Shown here: positions 24,701 through 36,985 of the stretch, one piece after another
How positions within the stretch are numbered: position 1 is the stretch's first letter
Layout of the letters: each line of letters opens with the position of its first letter
DNA from: Tomocerus qinae
Taxonomy: Eukaryota; Arthropoda; Collembola; Entomobryomorpha; Tomoceridae
DNA length: 64,000 bases
Assembly: GCA_020055645.1 (NCBI GenBank)
Contig: CM034546.1
Coordinates: forward strand, 109,647,375 to 109,711,374
Direction: 5' to 3'
Program-made: the position numbers and the translations under genes
Notes under the pieces: generated by a model
The model's database searches: none
Told to the model about the DNA's origin: nothing
What the model saw: only the letters and a program-made list of their open reading frames with translations

Positions 24701-26183
24701 TACAGCAGGACGGAACATCGAGTTCAGATGTAAAACAAATGGTTGAAAGTTTTAAAACTGGCTTAAGTAACCACAGACAAGTTATTATGTTGACTTAACA
24801 TCTTGTGCATTACATAGTAAGCCATACAAACACACCGTAATGTTTAATTGTGCCAAAAAAGTTGACGACTAATGGCAAGTCAGCCAACTCAGAAGCTACA
24901 CAATCCCATCTAAGTAACCTCAAAATGAACGTGTGTACACAGAGAAACCTCCTTAACAATTTAATTCACTACAAACAAACTTTGTGCTAAAAAAGAATTG
25001 CGTTGGCGTTACTGACACAGAGTGCAAGGGAAGGAGGTAAACCAACAATAAAATCCATCACATACAAGCAAGGACACGCTATACACTCTCTATGTGTGAT
25101 TCTCCTGTATTGCATCCTTTAAACTACATGGCACTAACTAACATAACTTTTTATCTCTATTGTCAACCTATTAAAACAGTCTAATGCGTGCTCAATGTTT
25201 AGTTAACAAAATAATGGACCCATCATTCAATACTTTACTACTAAATAGATTAAACTTTTCTGCAGTTCCGTCATACTATGTAATTATTTATGTTTCTGCG
25301 CAATACTATCAAACCATGTTTGTCAAAAGACTTATAATAAAATACTTCTAGAAAATTTAACAAATTCTAACAGGGTAATTGATGCTGGAGAAGCACAAAC
25401 AGATTTGTTAATTTGTTTTTTAGTTTTTAAAGAATAATATTGAACTGGAGAGACTGAGGAATTTTATTTATATCTCAGCTAGTAATTTTATTTATGTAAA
25501 AATGCAGGTATAAATTCTCTACGGTTGTTTGTGTACATCTTTTTCAATTACAAAATTGTCATTACAATTTGCTTTTAAAGGGGGATTGTCTTTACCAAAC
25601 CATTTATAATAAAATTGTTTCTAGTAGATTTGAATTGGTCACACTCTAAACCTAAAACTTTAGGTATTACTGTATTATTATACATATTATATTTTAAAAT
25701 CAGTTTTATTTTATGTATTATACATATTACTGTGTCAGTTTTGGCAAACCTTAATTGTAAGGTCAGTGGCAATAAAGGCATATATATATATTAATGAAAT
25801 GAGAATATTATGGATTAATGGCAATAATAACAGGATTTACTAAAAAAGTAACTTTTGATCTTTCTCCTTTCACGACTGACTTTCTACGGAGAAGGAGAAA
25901 GTAGGTCTGTAGTGTGTAGTTTTAATTAAGAAACTTACGATTGCGCTAGTAGTGGAACACAAAAGGGTGAGTCATTGTTGCTGTCTAGAGACTTATTGGA
26001 AGGGTTGCGTACAGATGAGCCAAGTAACTGTAGCCCGTGCAATAAATCAGTATTTGCTTCTAAGTGATTGCCCTCGATCATGTCACCATTTCCTTTCGGC
26101 GTGACACTTGGCTCGTCTTTCTTTGACCGACGCCGTCGACATCTGCGGAAGAATGGGCGGATATGACTATTGTTGCATCCCAT
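21585..26183 (-). CDS. C1orf21-like small lipid-anchored protein, 155 residues
   Basis: Three - strand exons (25939-26183, 24134-24191, 21585-21749) join in phase with GT-AG introns to 468 nt. The protein starts MGCNNSH: Gly2 and Cys3 are the usual N-myristoylation and palmitoylation pair, backed by a basic cluster (RRCRRRRSKK, 13-22) that would favour membrane binding. The middle is polar and unconserved-looking. The core SSSQLDFFKMLDQKIEEG.DY..EEE (85-110) aligns with the C-terminal part of vertebrate C1orf21 (SESQQEFFRMLDEKIEKG.DY..EEED), also a short MGC protein of unknown function. After it comes an Asp/Asn-rich tail ending HWDDDGD. The match spans the exon 2/exon 3 joint, which supports the splicing. 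No enzymatic motif is visible; a membrane-associated adaptor role is only a guess. The gene converges on teashirt. Confidence 0.82.
21750..24133 (-). other. Intron 2 of the C1orf21-like gene
   Basis: About 2.4 kb of AT-rich intron. No conserved coding sequence, inverted-repeat element or RNA gene recognised. Confidence 0.75.
24134..24191 (-). CDS. C1orf21-like gene, exon 2
   Basis: A 58-nt exon encoding the family core EASSSQLDFFKMLDQKIEE, with acceptor CTTTATTACAG and donor GTGAGT. Too short to be noticed as a reading frame on its own; found by similarity and phase. Confidence 0.85.
24192..25938 (-). other. Intron 1 of the C1orf21-like gene
   Basis: About 1.75 kb of AT-rich intron with nothing recognised, apart from an isolated AAGGTCA nuclear-receptor-like half-site near 25758. 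Confidence 0.75.
25939..26183 (-). CDS. C1orf21-like gene, exon 1 (start)
   Basis: Residues 1-81 plus two bases of Ser82; the donor is GTAAGT. The ATG is chosen because MGC fits the lipid-anchor pattern of the family. A two-codon start-stop (ATGTAA, 26188-26193) lies immediately upstream. Confidence 0.82.
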
Positions 26184-26187
26184 TACC

Positions 26188-26193
26188 TTACAT
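26188..26193 (-). promoter_or_regulatory. Start-stop upstream ORF before the C1orf21-like start
   Basis: On the - strand ATGTAA lies four bases upstream of the proposed ATG. If it is in the mRNA leader, such a start-stop can stall or divert ribosomes. The leader is not mapped, so this is conditional. Confidence 0.3.
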
Positions 26194-29100
26194 TACAAAT
26201 AAAACAGCGTTATTCCTCATTACTATCTGTCATACCATACAATTGTATTTTCTTCACGTAGTATTCTCATGTAGAACATTTTAATTCTTTTAAAAGCATA
26301 GCACAATTTATAATATACCATATAATCTACAATTCAAACCTACAAAATATATTTAAAGATTAATAATAAAGATAATAAAATACGTGATTTGACGTTAGAA
26401 TCAGACGACAATGAAGAATTTGATTTGTTTCAGATGCTCATAACATTGGGAAGACTTGGGAGGTTCACCGATATTTTCGGAAGGAGGCACACCCGCTCGT
26501 CATGAGTCGTGAACCAGAACCAGGAAAAGCCTGGCAGAAATAAATATTAGGTTTTGGCATTTAGACACAAGTAGTGAATCTCAATTTGGAACAGAGCTAG
26601 AGATGCGAATTGAATGATTTAGCACTTGAGTAATTTCTTGGTGTCCGAGGTGAGCTAATTTATCTGTGCTGTGTAAGTGATGAAACTAGAATTCCCTACA
26701 CCTACTGCGATAGAGGGATATGCAGGTCGAGAGCGAGAGCTGAGTGAGTGTGTGTCTGATATGAGCCATATACCCGGAGTTGTTTTCTTGTGTGATGATA
26801 AAGGAAGTGAGTTTGGTCGTCTGCTTACGTATTTTGCTAACTGAGTGATTCGGAGACACAATCACAATAGAATTTAGGAACAGACGCCTCACAAGTGGCC
26901 ATTCGCAAGTCAAAATAAACTCAGATATCAGTAGTAGGAGTACGAGACCACAACTTGTTGCTAAAAACGATCGATGGAGGATTGCATGAAGTGGCCTCCC
27001 ACTCGACGCAATCGCAGCACTCGCCCCGCATCTACTAATACCCGGGTAGCTTTCTTATCGTACATGTACTTATCTTGGGGATTCACACGGATTTCCCTCT
27101 CCCCTACTTACAACTATTTACTCACACAAATGCAACACACCCTCCTCTGCCTTAACTTACATCATATCAACTTATCTAATAATATCTCCTATCCAGCATA
27201 AATATATATGCGGACTGTGTATACCTGGATCTTCTATTGCTATACACCAACCAACTGGCTTCACCACTCTCTTCTGTTTGTTTATTTTAATTTCACTCTA
27301 TTTTCTACTGGGGAGTCACAAACAACTGGGTTAAGTATCTTCAAGAAACAAATATCTCCTCTCTCTCTGTATATCACTCTATGATCTAATATCTAATGTG
27401 ATGAGCTGTATGTGTGTGTATTTAATACTGATTCTGCTACTGTGTACTGCCCTCAGAGACTCTTCTTCTGTATCTGGATCTGTCTCTTCAGTTACTTCAC
27501 TTCTCTCTCTCTCTCCTCTCTTTTCGGTCTGGGCGAAACGGAAGGCTTTTCAGTTGTGCATTACACACTTGCGTTGAATTTGGTTCTTTTGTGTCTTTCT
27601 GTCTATCTGGAAACCAACACTCGCTTCCCTATCCTTCTGTACTCAACATTCGACGGAGAGAAATAAATTCCCCGAGTTACTCTAATGCTAGTCCAAGTCA
27701 GACTGGAAGGTTTGATCTGCATAAGTCGTAACTAGCGTAGATAAGTGTGACGTCTGTACCGAACGTGCTCTGCTCCTCTATTTCCAACAAGCACTACCTT
27801 ACATCCATTTGTATTATGATGATTATTATTATTTACTCTATCTACATGTTACATCATATACATTGGGTAATATGCAAATACGTGCAATTTTCGTTTATTT
27901 TCAAGAGATGCGATAAGTTGCATTGTAAATGTGACTCTGTTGGATTTACGTCTTGTTGACAGATATCAAAGGTATAAACTATGGAATACTCAACATGGCC
28001 ATTTCTCTACTGCGTACTTCATATTTCATATCAAGGCAAAATGCTTCATTTCTATTAGCACTCCGTCATACATAAATACATTTTGGCTCCATTTCTCTCT
28101 TCCCTTCCCTTGAATTCTCTTCCTTCGGCTTCATTTGAATTACGTGTTCGCTTTTATTGCAGCACAACCAGCTACTCATAAAATACACTTATCATGGCCT
28201 GAGAATGGCAGTAAACATGTGCCCGGCTATATACCAGCTTCTTTCATGTCCTACCGATTACTACTATTTCTTACTCCTAGCTATTGTACGGATTCTGTGT
28301 GAGTCGAATAATGAGTTTTGTGCTAATTCTTTCCCAGTAACTTACACACGCCTATTCTTATACATTCAATATATGGATTACGTGCACCTAATAAATATTT
28401 CCTCCATCTGTACTTACTTATACATGCCAAAGTTATATTACCAATTTTTATTTGCTAGAGATTTTACGGCTATTTAGATTTGACTTTTTCATTGCTACTC
28501 CATTCTGCTCTGCCGTTACTAATACAATAGTTCCAGGTGGCCTTCTTTGACGCAAATCATTAGGATTTTATTTCCAATACTGCAAATACCTGGCCCTGAG
28601 TGCGTTGCTTTATATCCCCCGGCTCAGATCCATAATGCTATTACTACACAAGATTGGCCTGCTAATTCAGCTAGATCATTTTAAGCGTGACATGGAATAT
28701 TACCTGCTTCTCTCTGCATCTGCAGATTCTAAAATCTCTCACGTACATTTGGCACCTGCTTTTATATCTCGTAAATTAGGCACTGACTAAGGTACCTTTT
28801 CATAGGCTCCAATAAATCATAATTAAATATATAAATCCATTCTTCTTATTATAAAAGCAGGAAATCATATATAAAGCTCATTGAGTTAATTGGGTTATGA
28901 TTCAATAAATTTATTGAGCACATTATACTAAATGGTCGCATTAATCAAAGGAATGGTTATAGCTAAGTTTTTTATTACAATTAAAGTTAACATGCATTCT
29001 ATTCTGAGCATTGAAATCATTACGCACTAGATTATTTTAATAGACTGGATTCATTCGTATTACATACAAGTAGATAATTGTTCTGTACCCTAACCTATGA

Positions 29101-30354
29101 ACAATTGCATGGACTGTTTTATTAGCCTAAATAATTGCGCTTTATTTTTTTATTTGTTTACAAGTGGTACCTATTAATTCAATTCGTCACTGTGCAAAGG
29201 TGTCAAAAATGTCATGAGTTATTCTGTATACATAACCTATTATTTATTAATAAAATCCCAAATATAACTAGTATTACGACATAACGAATTGTAATTAACT
29301 TTGTTTACTCACCAATAAACATGAAATGAAACACGAGCATCAAAGAGAATTACATTCATTCACTTTGCACGAAGCTAGTAATGAAATAGTACAGAATTGA
29401 ATAACAAAATGTACACGTAGGAATCAATAGGTGGTGTTAGAAGAGCGTTTGAAGTTCTGTTGTTGATCTGTCTGATTCTCGATGGTAAACTACAGAGAGC
29501 TCAACGTTTGTGTTTCAACTCCGTGAAACTGGCTCTTTCCACAGTTCATTCTCTCCAATGCGTTTGTATGTGTTTACAAAAGTTACGTTTCATTATTCCA
29601 TAGAAATAGATACGTAAAATGCACGTTGTAAGGTGCACGGCTAGGTTTACGCTACAAAGGGTGCTTGAACTCCTATCGTGTCTCGAATTGATCATTGTGT
29701 TCTGTTGTTGTATGTAAATAAATGACTACATGACATACTATTGTGTCTATCTGTGTTGTAGTTGAATTTTATTAGCTGAATGTATAAAATTAATCCACCT
29801 CCATGTTGTCTATCCCTACTTTGTATCTCTATCTACACTTATCTTATTTAGACATATACCTGCCTTTAACTCAAACTCCGCAGATTAGATACGCGCTTAT
29901 TATCTCATATGCAATAATAAATGTGCTTACTGAACTCACCCTATCTACTAATTTTTCGTCTACGTACACAAAGGCTTATTTTTATTTACATTCACACTGA
30001 TTTCTGCTCTCAAACTACAATATTATTTTTTTACTAATCAAATGAGCATGTGCTCCTGAATCGGCAGACTATTACATTCAAACATTGCGTAACGAAAATA
30101 TCCATTTTGAGTAAAATGGAATTTTTAAGCTCCATTTTTAATGTTCAGAAGCATTGTAAATTTAAATGAATTAGTATTAACAGATTTTCTGAACATACTT
30201 TGATTGTAAAATAAGAATCTTTATTATGAGTACCAAATAAAAATATGATGCTTGTTTTCGCCAAATTATTCATTATGTAGATTTGCAACAGAAACATTGA
30301 TAAAAGTGTTTGGTTCAAAAATTAATTTAGAATTTAAGATGTACAAATAAAAAT

Positions 30355-30450
30355 ATATATCTACAGAATTAATGTAAGATTTTAAAATCAATTTTTTACA
30401 CTACAAATCTCCATACATTAATGTACTACTATTCAATAGATCTATCCAGT
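30355..30450 (+). repeat. Solo fragment of the foldback-element arm
   Basis: GAATTAATGTAAGATTTTAA and the following AATC..TTTTTTACAC.ACAAATCT block match the arms of the elements at 52-53 kb and 56 kb. Only one arm is present here, and it diverges after CTCCATACATTA. Confidence 0.65.
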
Positions 30451-33400
30451 TACCAATCTGTTCATAGTTTGTCAAATACAACTTACTTGGTTACTTTGTA
30501 GCTAAAAAGACAGGTAAAATAAAAGGTTCTAAAAAATATATCCTGACCCTAATAATAAAATGTAATTATAAATTAGGGACACATTACAGATACAAAATTC
30601 ATGAACAGTGAACAATATGGATGCATGCGTTCACCAAATTATTTATCTTTCTGTAGATTTGGTTAAGAAAAAATTGGAATGAGAAATTTGCTCCCAAACT
30701 TAATAGGCAGAAGTAAAAATAATCATAGGATGACAGCTGTAAAAGTAAAAGAAGTCGATATTGTCGCATTTACTTTTTATTTTCATAAACAATGTTTGCA
30801 ATGGTACTTGTAGAACGAAATGATATTTTTATTGGTATAGCCCAAGATTATTGACCTATTATGTACATAGAGAGAGAGAGATATTAGGTAATGGAGCGTA
30901 GGATTGTGTATCTGAGGATAGAGTAAATAAATATAAGCGGAGAAGTTAGAGTTGTATATAGACTTAAGTTGTCCTATCTTGTCTACCTATAGGCTTACAC
31001 GAAGTAGATTAAGTCTAGTGAGTGTAGTTGACTGTAAGATTAAATAACATCATTCATGAGTATAATATGACAAGAAGACAAGATAATAACATATGATGGC
31101 ACGTATGGAATATTTTGTTGTTTTACTTCGCTTACGGTGTGCATAGTTTGTAGCTATTGTTATTTGTACAATTGTACATTCATTTGTTCAATTCTAGTCC
31201 CTCAGTTCCGTTCCTATTTATTTTTGCTCATAAGTTCCATTCAACTGACAATTTATTGCTGTCTTCAGTTAAGTTCCTATTTGCATTGACTGTGCTAAGT
31301 ACAATGCATAGTGTCATAAATATAAGTATGCTGATGATAGCCCCAAGAAAAATCCCTAGCTAAGTACAAATGCTAATAAAGATGTGATAATAAGTTTACA
31401 TTTGTCTATACATAGTATCTAAAATTGCACGTAGCTATCATTCTATCAACATCCCAAGCATACAGGAAGAACCTTTTATATTTATTAGCGCTGTCTTTCC
31501 AGGAGGTAAGTACATGTTGACCGTGCGGAATTTTAATGCGTGAAACAAAAATGTTTATCATATGTCAGACTATAGAAGAATCAGCGATGAACCTTTGCAA
31601 AAGGTGAGGAGTCTGTTGCGCGAATATCTATCTCGGTTATTGTCTGAAATATATTAATTTACAGAATTTCCGGTCCCATCATATCACAGTCAATATAGAT
31701 TTTGCAATCCGTTTATTATTGAAATGGATATTGAATTTCCTTCACTCAAATGACATTTGGAATAAAACAAGAGCACTCGATTGTCATGTTTACTCCAATC
31801 AAACAAAGTACACGGATGACAAATATTAGATTGCCAAAGGATATGTTATTATTATCACCAAATGGATTACTAATGTACATACTAATTTCAATTGTACAGC
31901 GTTTTCAATCTATTATCCCTTACTATTCGACAACAACATTACATTATTGATGAACTGAATAATCCATTTCAATTTAATTGTGTTAAACAAAGTTATACTC
32001 ATTTCCTATTCAGATACGCATTAGAATTCGCAAATAAAACTTATTCAACATTCCTGTGATAAATGTGTTTCATGTTAACAGAGTCATTAGCGGCTAATAA
32101 AATCTAGAGTAGTTTAAGTGAATGCTGCACTTTGTAATTGCTTTAAGATTACCTATCAAATCAACCATTATTAATCACCCACAATTATTAATTGCACAAT
32201 AATCTACACTATTTTGTACTTTTATACAATTTTAAAACCTTTGTTGTGTGTAACATAACACATCGGCACTAGTGATGAAGGTTGCAACGTACGCTACAAA
32301 ACCGAAGACAGTTTATCTTGGAATAAACTGGTGCCTCATGACCAAATGCCAGCCCACACCCAAAGGGAACGACTTGGGACTTGGTAACTTTCAAACTTAG
32401 GCACAAAGTTAAACTTTTGTTGATTACTATTTTCTCACTACCTGGTACTCATTATTATGCAGTCTTATTTATTAGCTTTCTGTTTTTATCAGCTATCTAC
32501 TAGCATAACTCATCAAAATGTTCTCTCTATCGCTCATACAAATTGTGCATTACTATTCTAGTGTGAAAATAGTTACTACTACTCATTCAGTTGTAACTAG
32601 TACTTGCTTCTAACATTATGCAATTAATCACTGCATGATCACGACGTGATCACGGCTTGAATTACTGTTAACATTGTAAATTCTTAGACACTGCTTTTAA
32701 GAAACCATATATGTTGTACCAGTCTCTATATTGTTGTTGTTGTTAGCAGAATGTGTAATAGAGTTGTCATTCTTTGTAGGTTTATCTGGCAAAGTTAATA
32801 AAAAAATTGTGTATCAACTTTTTCAAATCTTGTTCAAACCACAAAAAATTTATGTCAAAGTCAGTAATTGAAAAAGGGACAATTTGTCAGGCTCAAATTT
32901 TTCATAACGTGGGAAAAAACGTCATTCCATGTGCATTTGCTGGTCTGTTAATTGTTGGTTCTAAAAACAGACATCGCAACGCATGAAACTGGTTTCATTC
33001 ATTTCTTGCTGCTCTCTAGGTATATACGGATATCCACCCATACACATGTTTATCTGATCTTACCCTATTTTGAGCAAGTAGCTATTGAGAAATAGCATCA
33101 AAGCTATCCTCTTATTTATATCTATACTCCAATGACACAATTTTAAATGAATTGCTATTTAATATTACTTCCATTTTAATTAGGTACTTGTTTCACTAGA
33201 GAGCTTCAACTTAAATATAATATACAAGACAATTTTACCACATGGTCTAAAAGTAGATTGTTGCCAGTATTGTAGTTCAATAGAAATAATGTTTCGGATA
33301 ATAAAGTAATGAATTGTCAGGATTGGAAAAGATGTTGTTGAACTTGTGTATTATAGCTAAAGAAAAGGAATTCCCATAGATATGCTACAGATACTAATTG

Positions 33401-36400
33401 AAAACATATTTTTATACTGTATGTATGAGTAGTGGGGCTAATGGAAAAGTAATTGAATTAGCGGATTGTGTAATAGATATGAAAGCTGTACGCAATATTC
33501 GCAGGAATGATATTAGAGGAAGACGCATGATGTAGTAATGTAGAAGTTGTGAATAGTAGGAGAAAAGTAGGAACTACAGTCAGTGTAACGTCGTCATTAT
33601 TTCCAGTTCGGGTGGATGATTCTAGCCGTAGGAAAGTTGAGGAGTTCGATGCTGGCTCTGGCTGCTCGCAACTCCGCGAAACAAGTCGTCGACCGACACC
33701 GACCGAGTACGCACATCTTCAATCCCAATCCAGGACATACACGTGACAGCTCTACACTTATACTCTCCGCTTCCTTCAGCCATAACATAATACTCTCTGA
33801 CTTACAAACTCGCTTTTCGCAACCCACGCACTTTTACAACTCTGCTCTGCTACGCACATCGTATTTGACACAGATAATATCTACCTATACACTACCTATT
33901 GATGAAAACAATGAATCCCCCTATCAGAATCCCAGCAAGTGCTCTAATTAATCTTTTAGCAGTTCCTCTACAAACAAAATCTGATGAAAATGTCTCATGA
34001 GATATTATACAACAGTGTTAATTAAACCCTTCCAATTCTATAGTCGTACTAAAAATAGTCCTTTTATATTGTCACTCCTTGTTGTCATCAAAACGTATCT
34101 AGATAAAATTATCACCCGGTTACACAAGAGCTAGTATATTATTAGGGATAATGATAGAAGGAAATCAAAACCTGCAGTACAATTTAAAATGATGAGTTAC
34201 GTAGGCCATTAGACAGAAGGAAGTGACTATTAAATCTTTTCTATAGTAAAAGTCAAGATTTTTTGGGTAAGAAATATCGTATAGGTATTATGTAATATTT
34301 ATTTGAGTAAGTCATGTATGATCTAATGGCTGAGCTGAATGTGAAGTCAATAAACGGATGGTATACTATAATAGAACGTTAGACATTTACTACGTTACAT
34401 CAGTTATATGTAGTAGACATGGACAACGTATAGACTAGTAAAGTAGAATGAGAATATGCGTTGGCACATAACCTTAGCATTTATGCCAGTGTTTATGATG
34501 ATAATAATAATACGGAAAAAGAATGTACACACTAATAATGTCAATATTTTGATATGTGAGTAGTTTCTGGGTTTGATTCGTTTGAATGGTTGGACGTAAG
34601 CGGAGATACCGAGTTGTATAATACATGGAATAATGACTATTAGAGTATTGAAATAAAAGAGGGAAGTGTAGTGACTTGTAATTGTAACTGGAGCCGAGTC
34701 GGTCGAGTCAAGTGAGAATTGCATTAGGAAGAAAAGGCTGGCCACAACAAAATAATGTAGTAAACCAAGATACTAACTAAGCTAATAAAGTAACATTAGA
34801 TTAGAGACGCTGACTTAGGAGGCAAAAAGCTTACGCATGTTTGTGCACTTGTAATAGAATACGGCAACACACTCGCCCAGTGAATGTAAATACGACCAAT
34901 ACTAAACAACAGAGAACTGCAAAAACATTCATACATAACAAGGAATGCATACCTCAGAACAACGCGTAGATTTACACTTAGGCAGTCATACATGGAGAAA
35001 CATACAATTCTCTTCTACATCATGCAACTCGCAATCAGTAGCTGCGAGCTCCTGATTTACAAATGCTATAATACACACAGTTGAATACATTATTACGGTT
35101 ATGTAACATAATCTCTTTTCTTTACCATGTTACACTCGCTACGCACATACGGTTCACTATGTTGATACGTATTTATACACGTAATAGAGCACAATGCACA
35201 TAATAGCTACACTGATAACTATACTCTGTACACTCACCATACAGATAAATGGCGATGTATTACATAGCAACTTATTTTTCTGCACTCAATTGTACCGTAC
35301 AGTTTAATATAGGATGCAATGCAGAACATACTTGTACAATAAACTACATACACTTCCAATAGCATACTTGATGACAATGAACTTGGGTTAGTAGAGAAGC
35401 AGATAACTTCGTCTCGAGTTGTTTTGTCACTCGCGTCGTCTTAACTTCATCATTATCTTAGGCATGAACTATGATGCTGACAATGCTATAAACCACAGGT
35501 TTCATAATATTATTAGAAGATGAATATTCCCCGACTCAATGATTTTACATTCACAATCTATACTGTTTTATATAAATTCTTATATAGCATTTATATTGTA
35601 AAGCATCTTTAAAACTATATAATAGCATAATTTTCATAACGATGATGGTGACTTTGATTTTTCAGTTGTAGAGTTAACAGTTCAATGACAGGTGCATCTA
35701 AAAGATTATGGATGGGTACAAAAATGGTATAATTAGGTAGTAAATGCGTAAAAATAAATAAATGATTCGGATTAAGTGAGAAGGTGGAGGTCAGTGCGGT
35801 TGGGTCAGTAGTGCGTTGGTGTATAGTTACTCTGGAGTGGAGTATTCGCATGTGTGTTGATTGAGAAAAAATAAATGTGGACAATAATATATTTAGGGGT
35901 ATGATATTATAAGGGAGATTATGTGGAGTACTAGTGAGTGAGTGTAGTAAAAAGAGAAGAGTTAACTCAACTGGCTGGTTGGTTATGTTATGTTGTTGGA
36001 GGCGGAAGAATGCAGAAGAGTACAGTTATGTTATCCCCTTCAGGAACGGCTCATCCGAGTTCAATACTCCTTCTTCAGTCAGTCGGTTCTGCTAAACTCG
36101 TGCGGTTGGTCCGTCCTGAGTAGTTGAGTCCGTATTCTCACAACAGTTCACAGTCAAAGTCACCGTCAACTCATTCAGCTAAGTTACCTCTCGTCTGGCC
36201 TGCGAAAGCCCCAACTGCAAAATACACGACAGAACGGAGTAGAGAGAGTCCGTGGTGAGCAGCTTCGTAGCGTCAGTTCTCCCAGCGCACATTGTCTTCA
36301 TTTCGTCTGCCTGCCTGCCAAATAACCCAACCAGCACCACGCCACCAGCCTCTCCTACAAACTACGACATCCACCAACAACCTGACTATCTCCGGACTCT

Positions 36401-36947
36401 CCTTTCCAAGTGTCAAGTGTAAGGTTCCAGCACAACTCTGCCTGGCCCTACTCCCTGGTCACATTTATTATCTAATCTCAATAACAAACTCAATAACATA
36501 ACATCGACCGCGACAGAGAGAGAGAGAGGAAGAGAGTTAGCCAAACCAAACTGGGCTAGCCTGGATTCATTTCCCACCCTTCTCTTCCCCACTCTAAACT
36601 TAACCTTTTAAATACAAATTACGTCACAACAAACACAACTCACAGAAGTGTCAATTCCTTTTCCATTCCATAATTAGTTCACATCAGTTCACTCGCTGAT
36701 TCAGCAAAACAGTTTCCTCGTGCACACGTCGTGACAAATTCTATAGTGCAAAAACAAATTGCGAATTTTCATTCACTACTCATGGATATACTTGCAAATT
36801 ATTCTAAACGATTTATTTATGGATAACCTGTGTTTACTTCTAGTGCTAAAATACAAATAAAAAGTGCTTTTTTGTGTTTTCAAACTCGGATTTAATAAAT
36901 AAGTGATATAAAGTTTTTTGTGTGGACCCATTTTACTCTCAATATAA

Positions 36948-36959
36948 ATGGGAGGATGA
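36948..36959 (+). promoter_or_regulatory. Hr3: Short upstream ORFs before the 36967 HR3 start
   Basis: ATGGGAGGATGA is a three-codon ORF. A second ATG at 36956 overlaps its end and reads out of frame through the HR3 start into the splice donor. Both precede the in-phase ATG at 36967, an arrangement that would reduce initiation there if all lie in one leader. Confidence 0.35.
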
Positions 36960-36966
36960 GTCCAGG

Positions 36967-36985
36967 ATGCCGAGCACTATTCGAG
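36967..36985 (+). CDS. Hr3: HR3 alternative first coding exon (short isoform)
   Basis: ATG with A at -3, followed by 19 nt encoding MPSTIR plus one base, then a GTATAT donor. The phase is exactly that needed by the DNA-binding exon at 49974, giving [15 protein letters not shown]. Vertebrate RORbeta and RORgamma also have very short N-termini ending just before this block (MR.QIEVIPCK). The isoform would be 469 residues. The evidence is phase, donor and analogy; no transcript was seen. Confidence 0.5.

Larger units (their letters stand above)
26194..36966. other. Long non-coding stretch between the C1orf21-like gene and HR3
   Basis: No exon with a recognisable domain. Simple-sequence DNA dominates, with a partial copy of the foldback family at about 30355-30450 and (AG) tracts near 30867 and 36520. 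From about 36000 to 36960 the sequence is less AT-rich and pyrimidine/AC-rich, consistent with a promoter and untranslated leader for the short HR3 isoform starting at 36967; that is inferred from position. Confidence 0.5.

Noticed and set aside
26974-27045. Possible first exon MEDCMKWPPTRRNRS.. before a GTAGCT donor
   Set aside because: Ends in phase 0, which does not fit the HR3 DNA-binding exon (phase 1), and no other acceptor partner is recognised.
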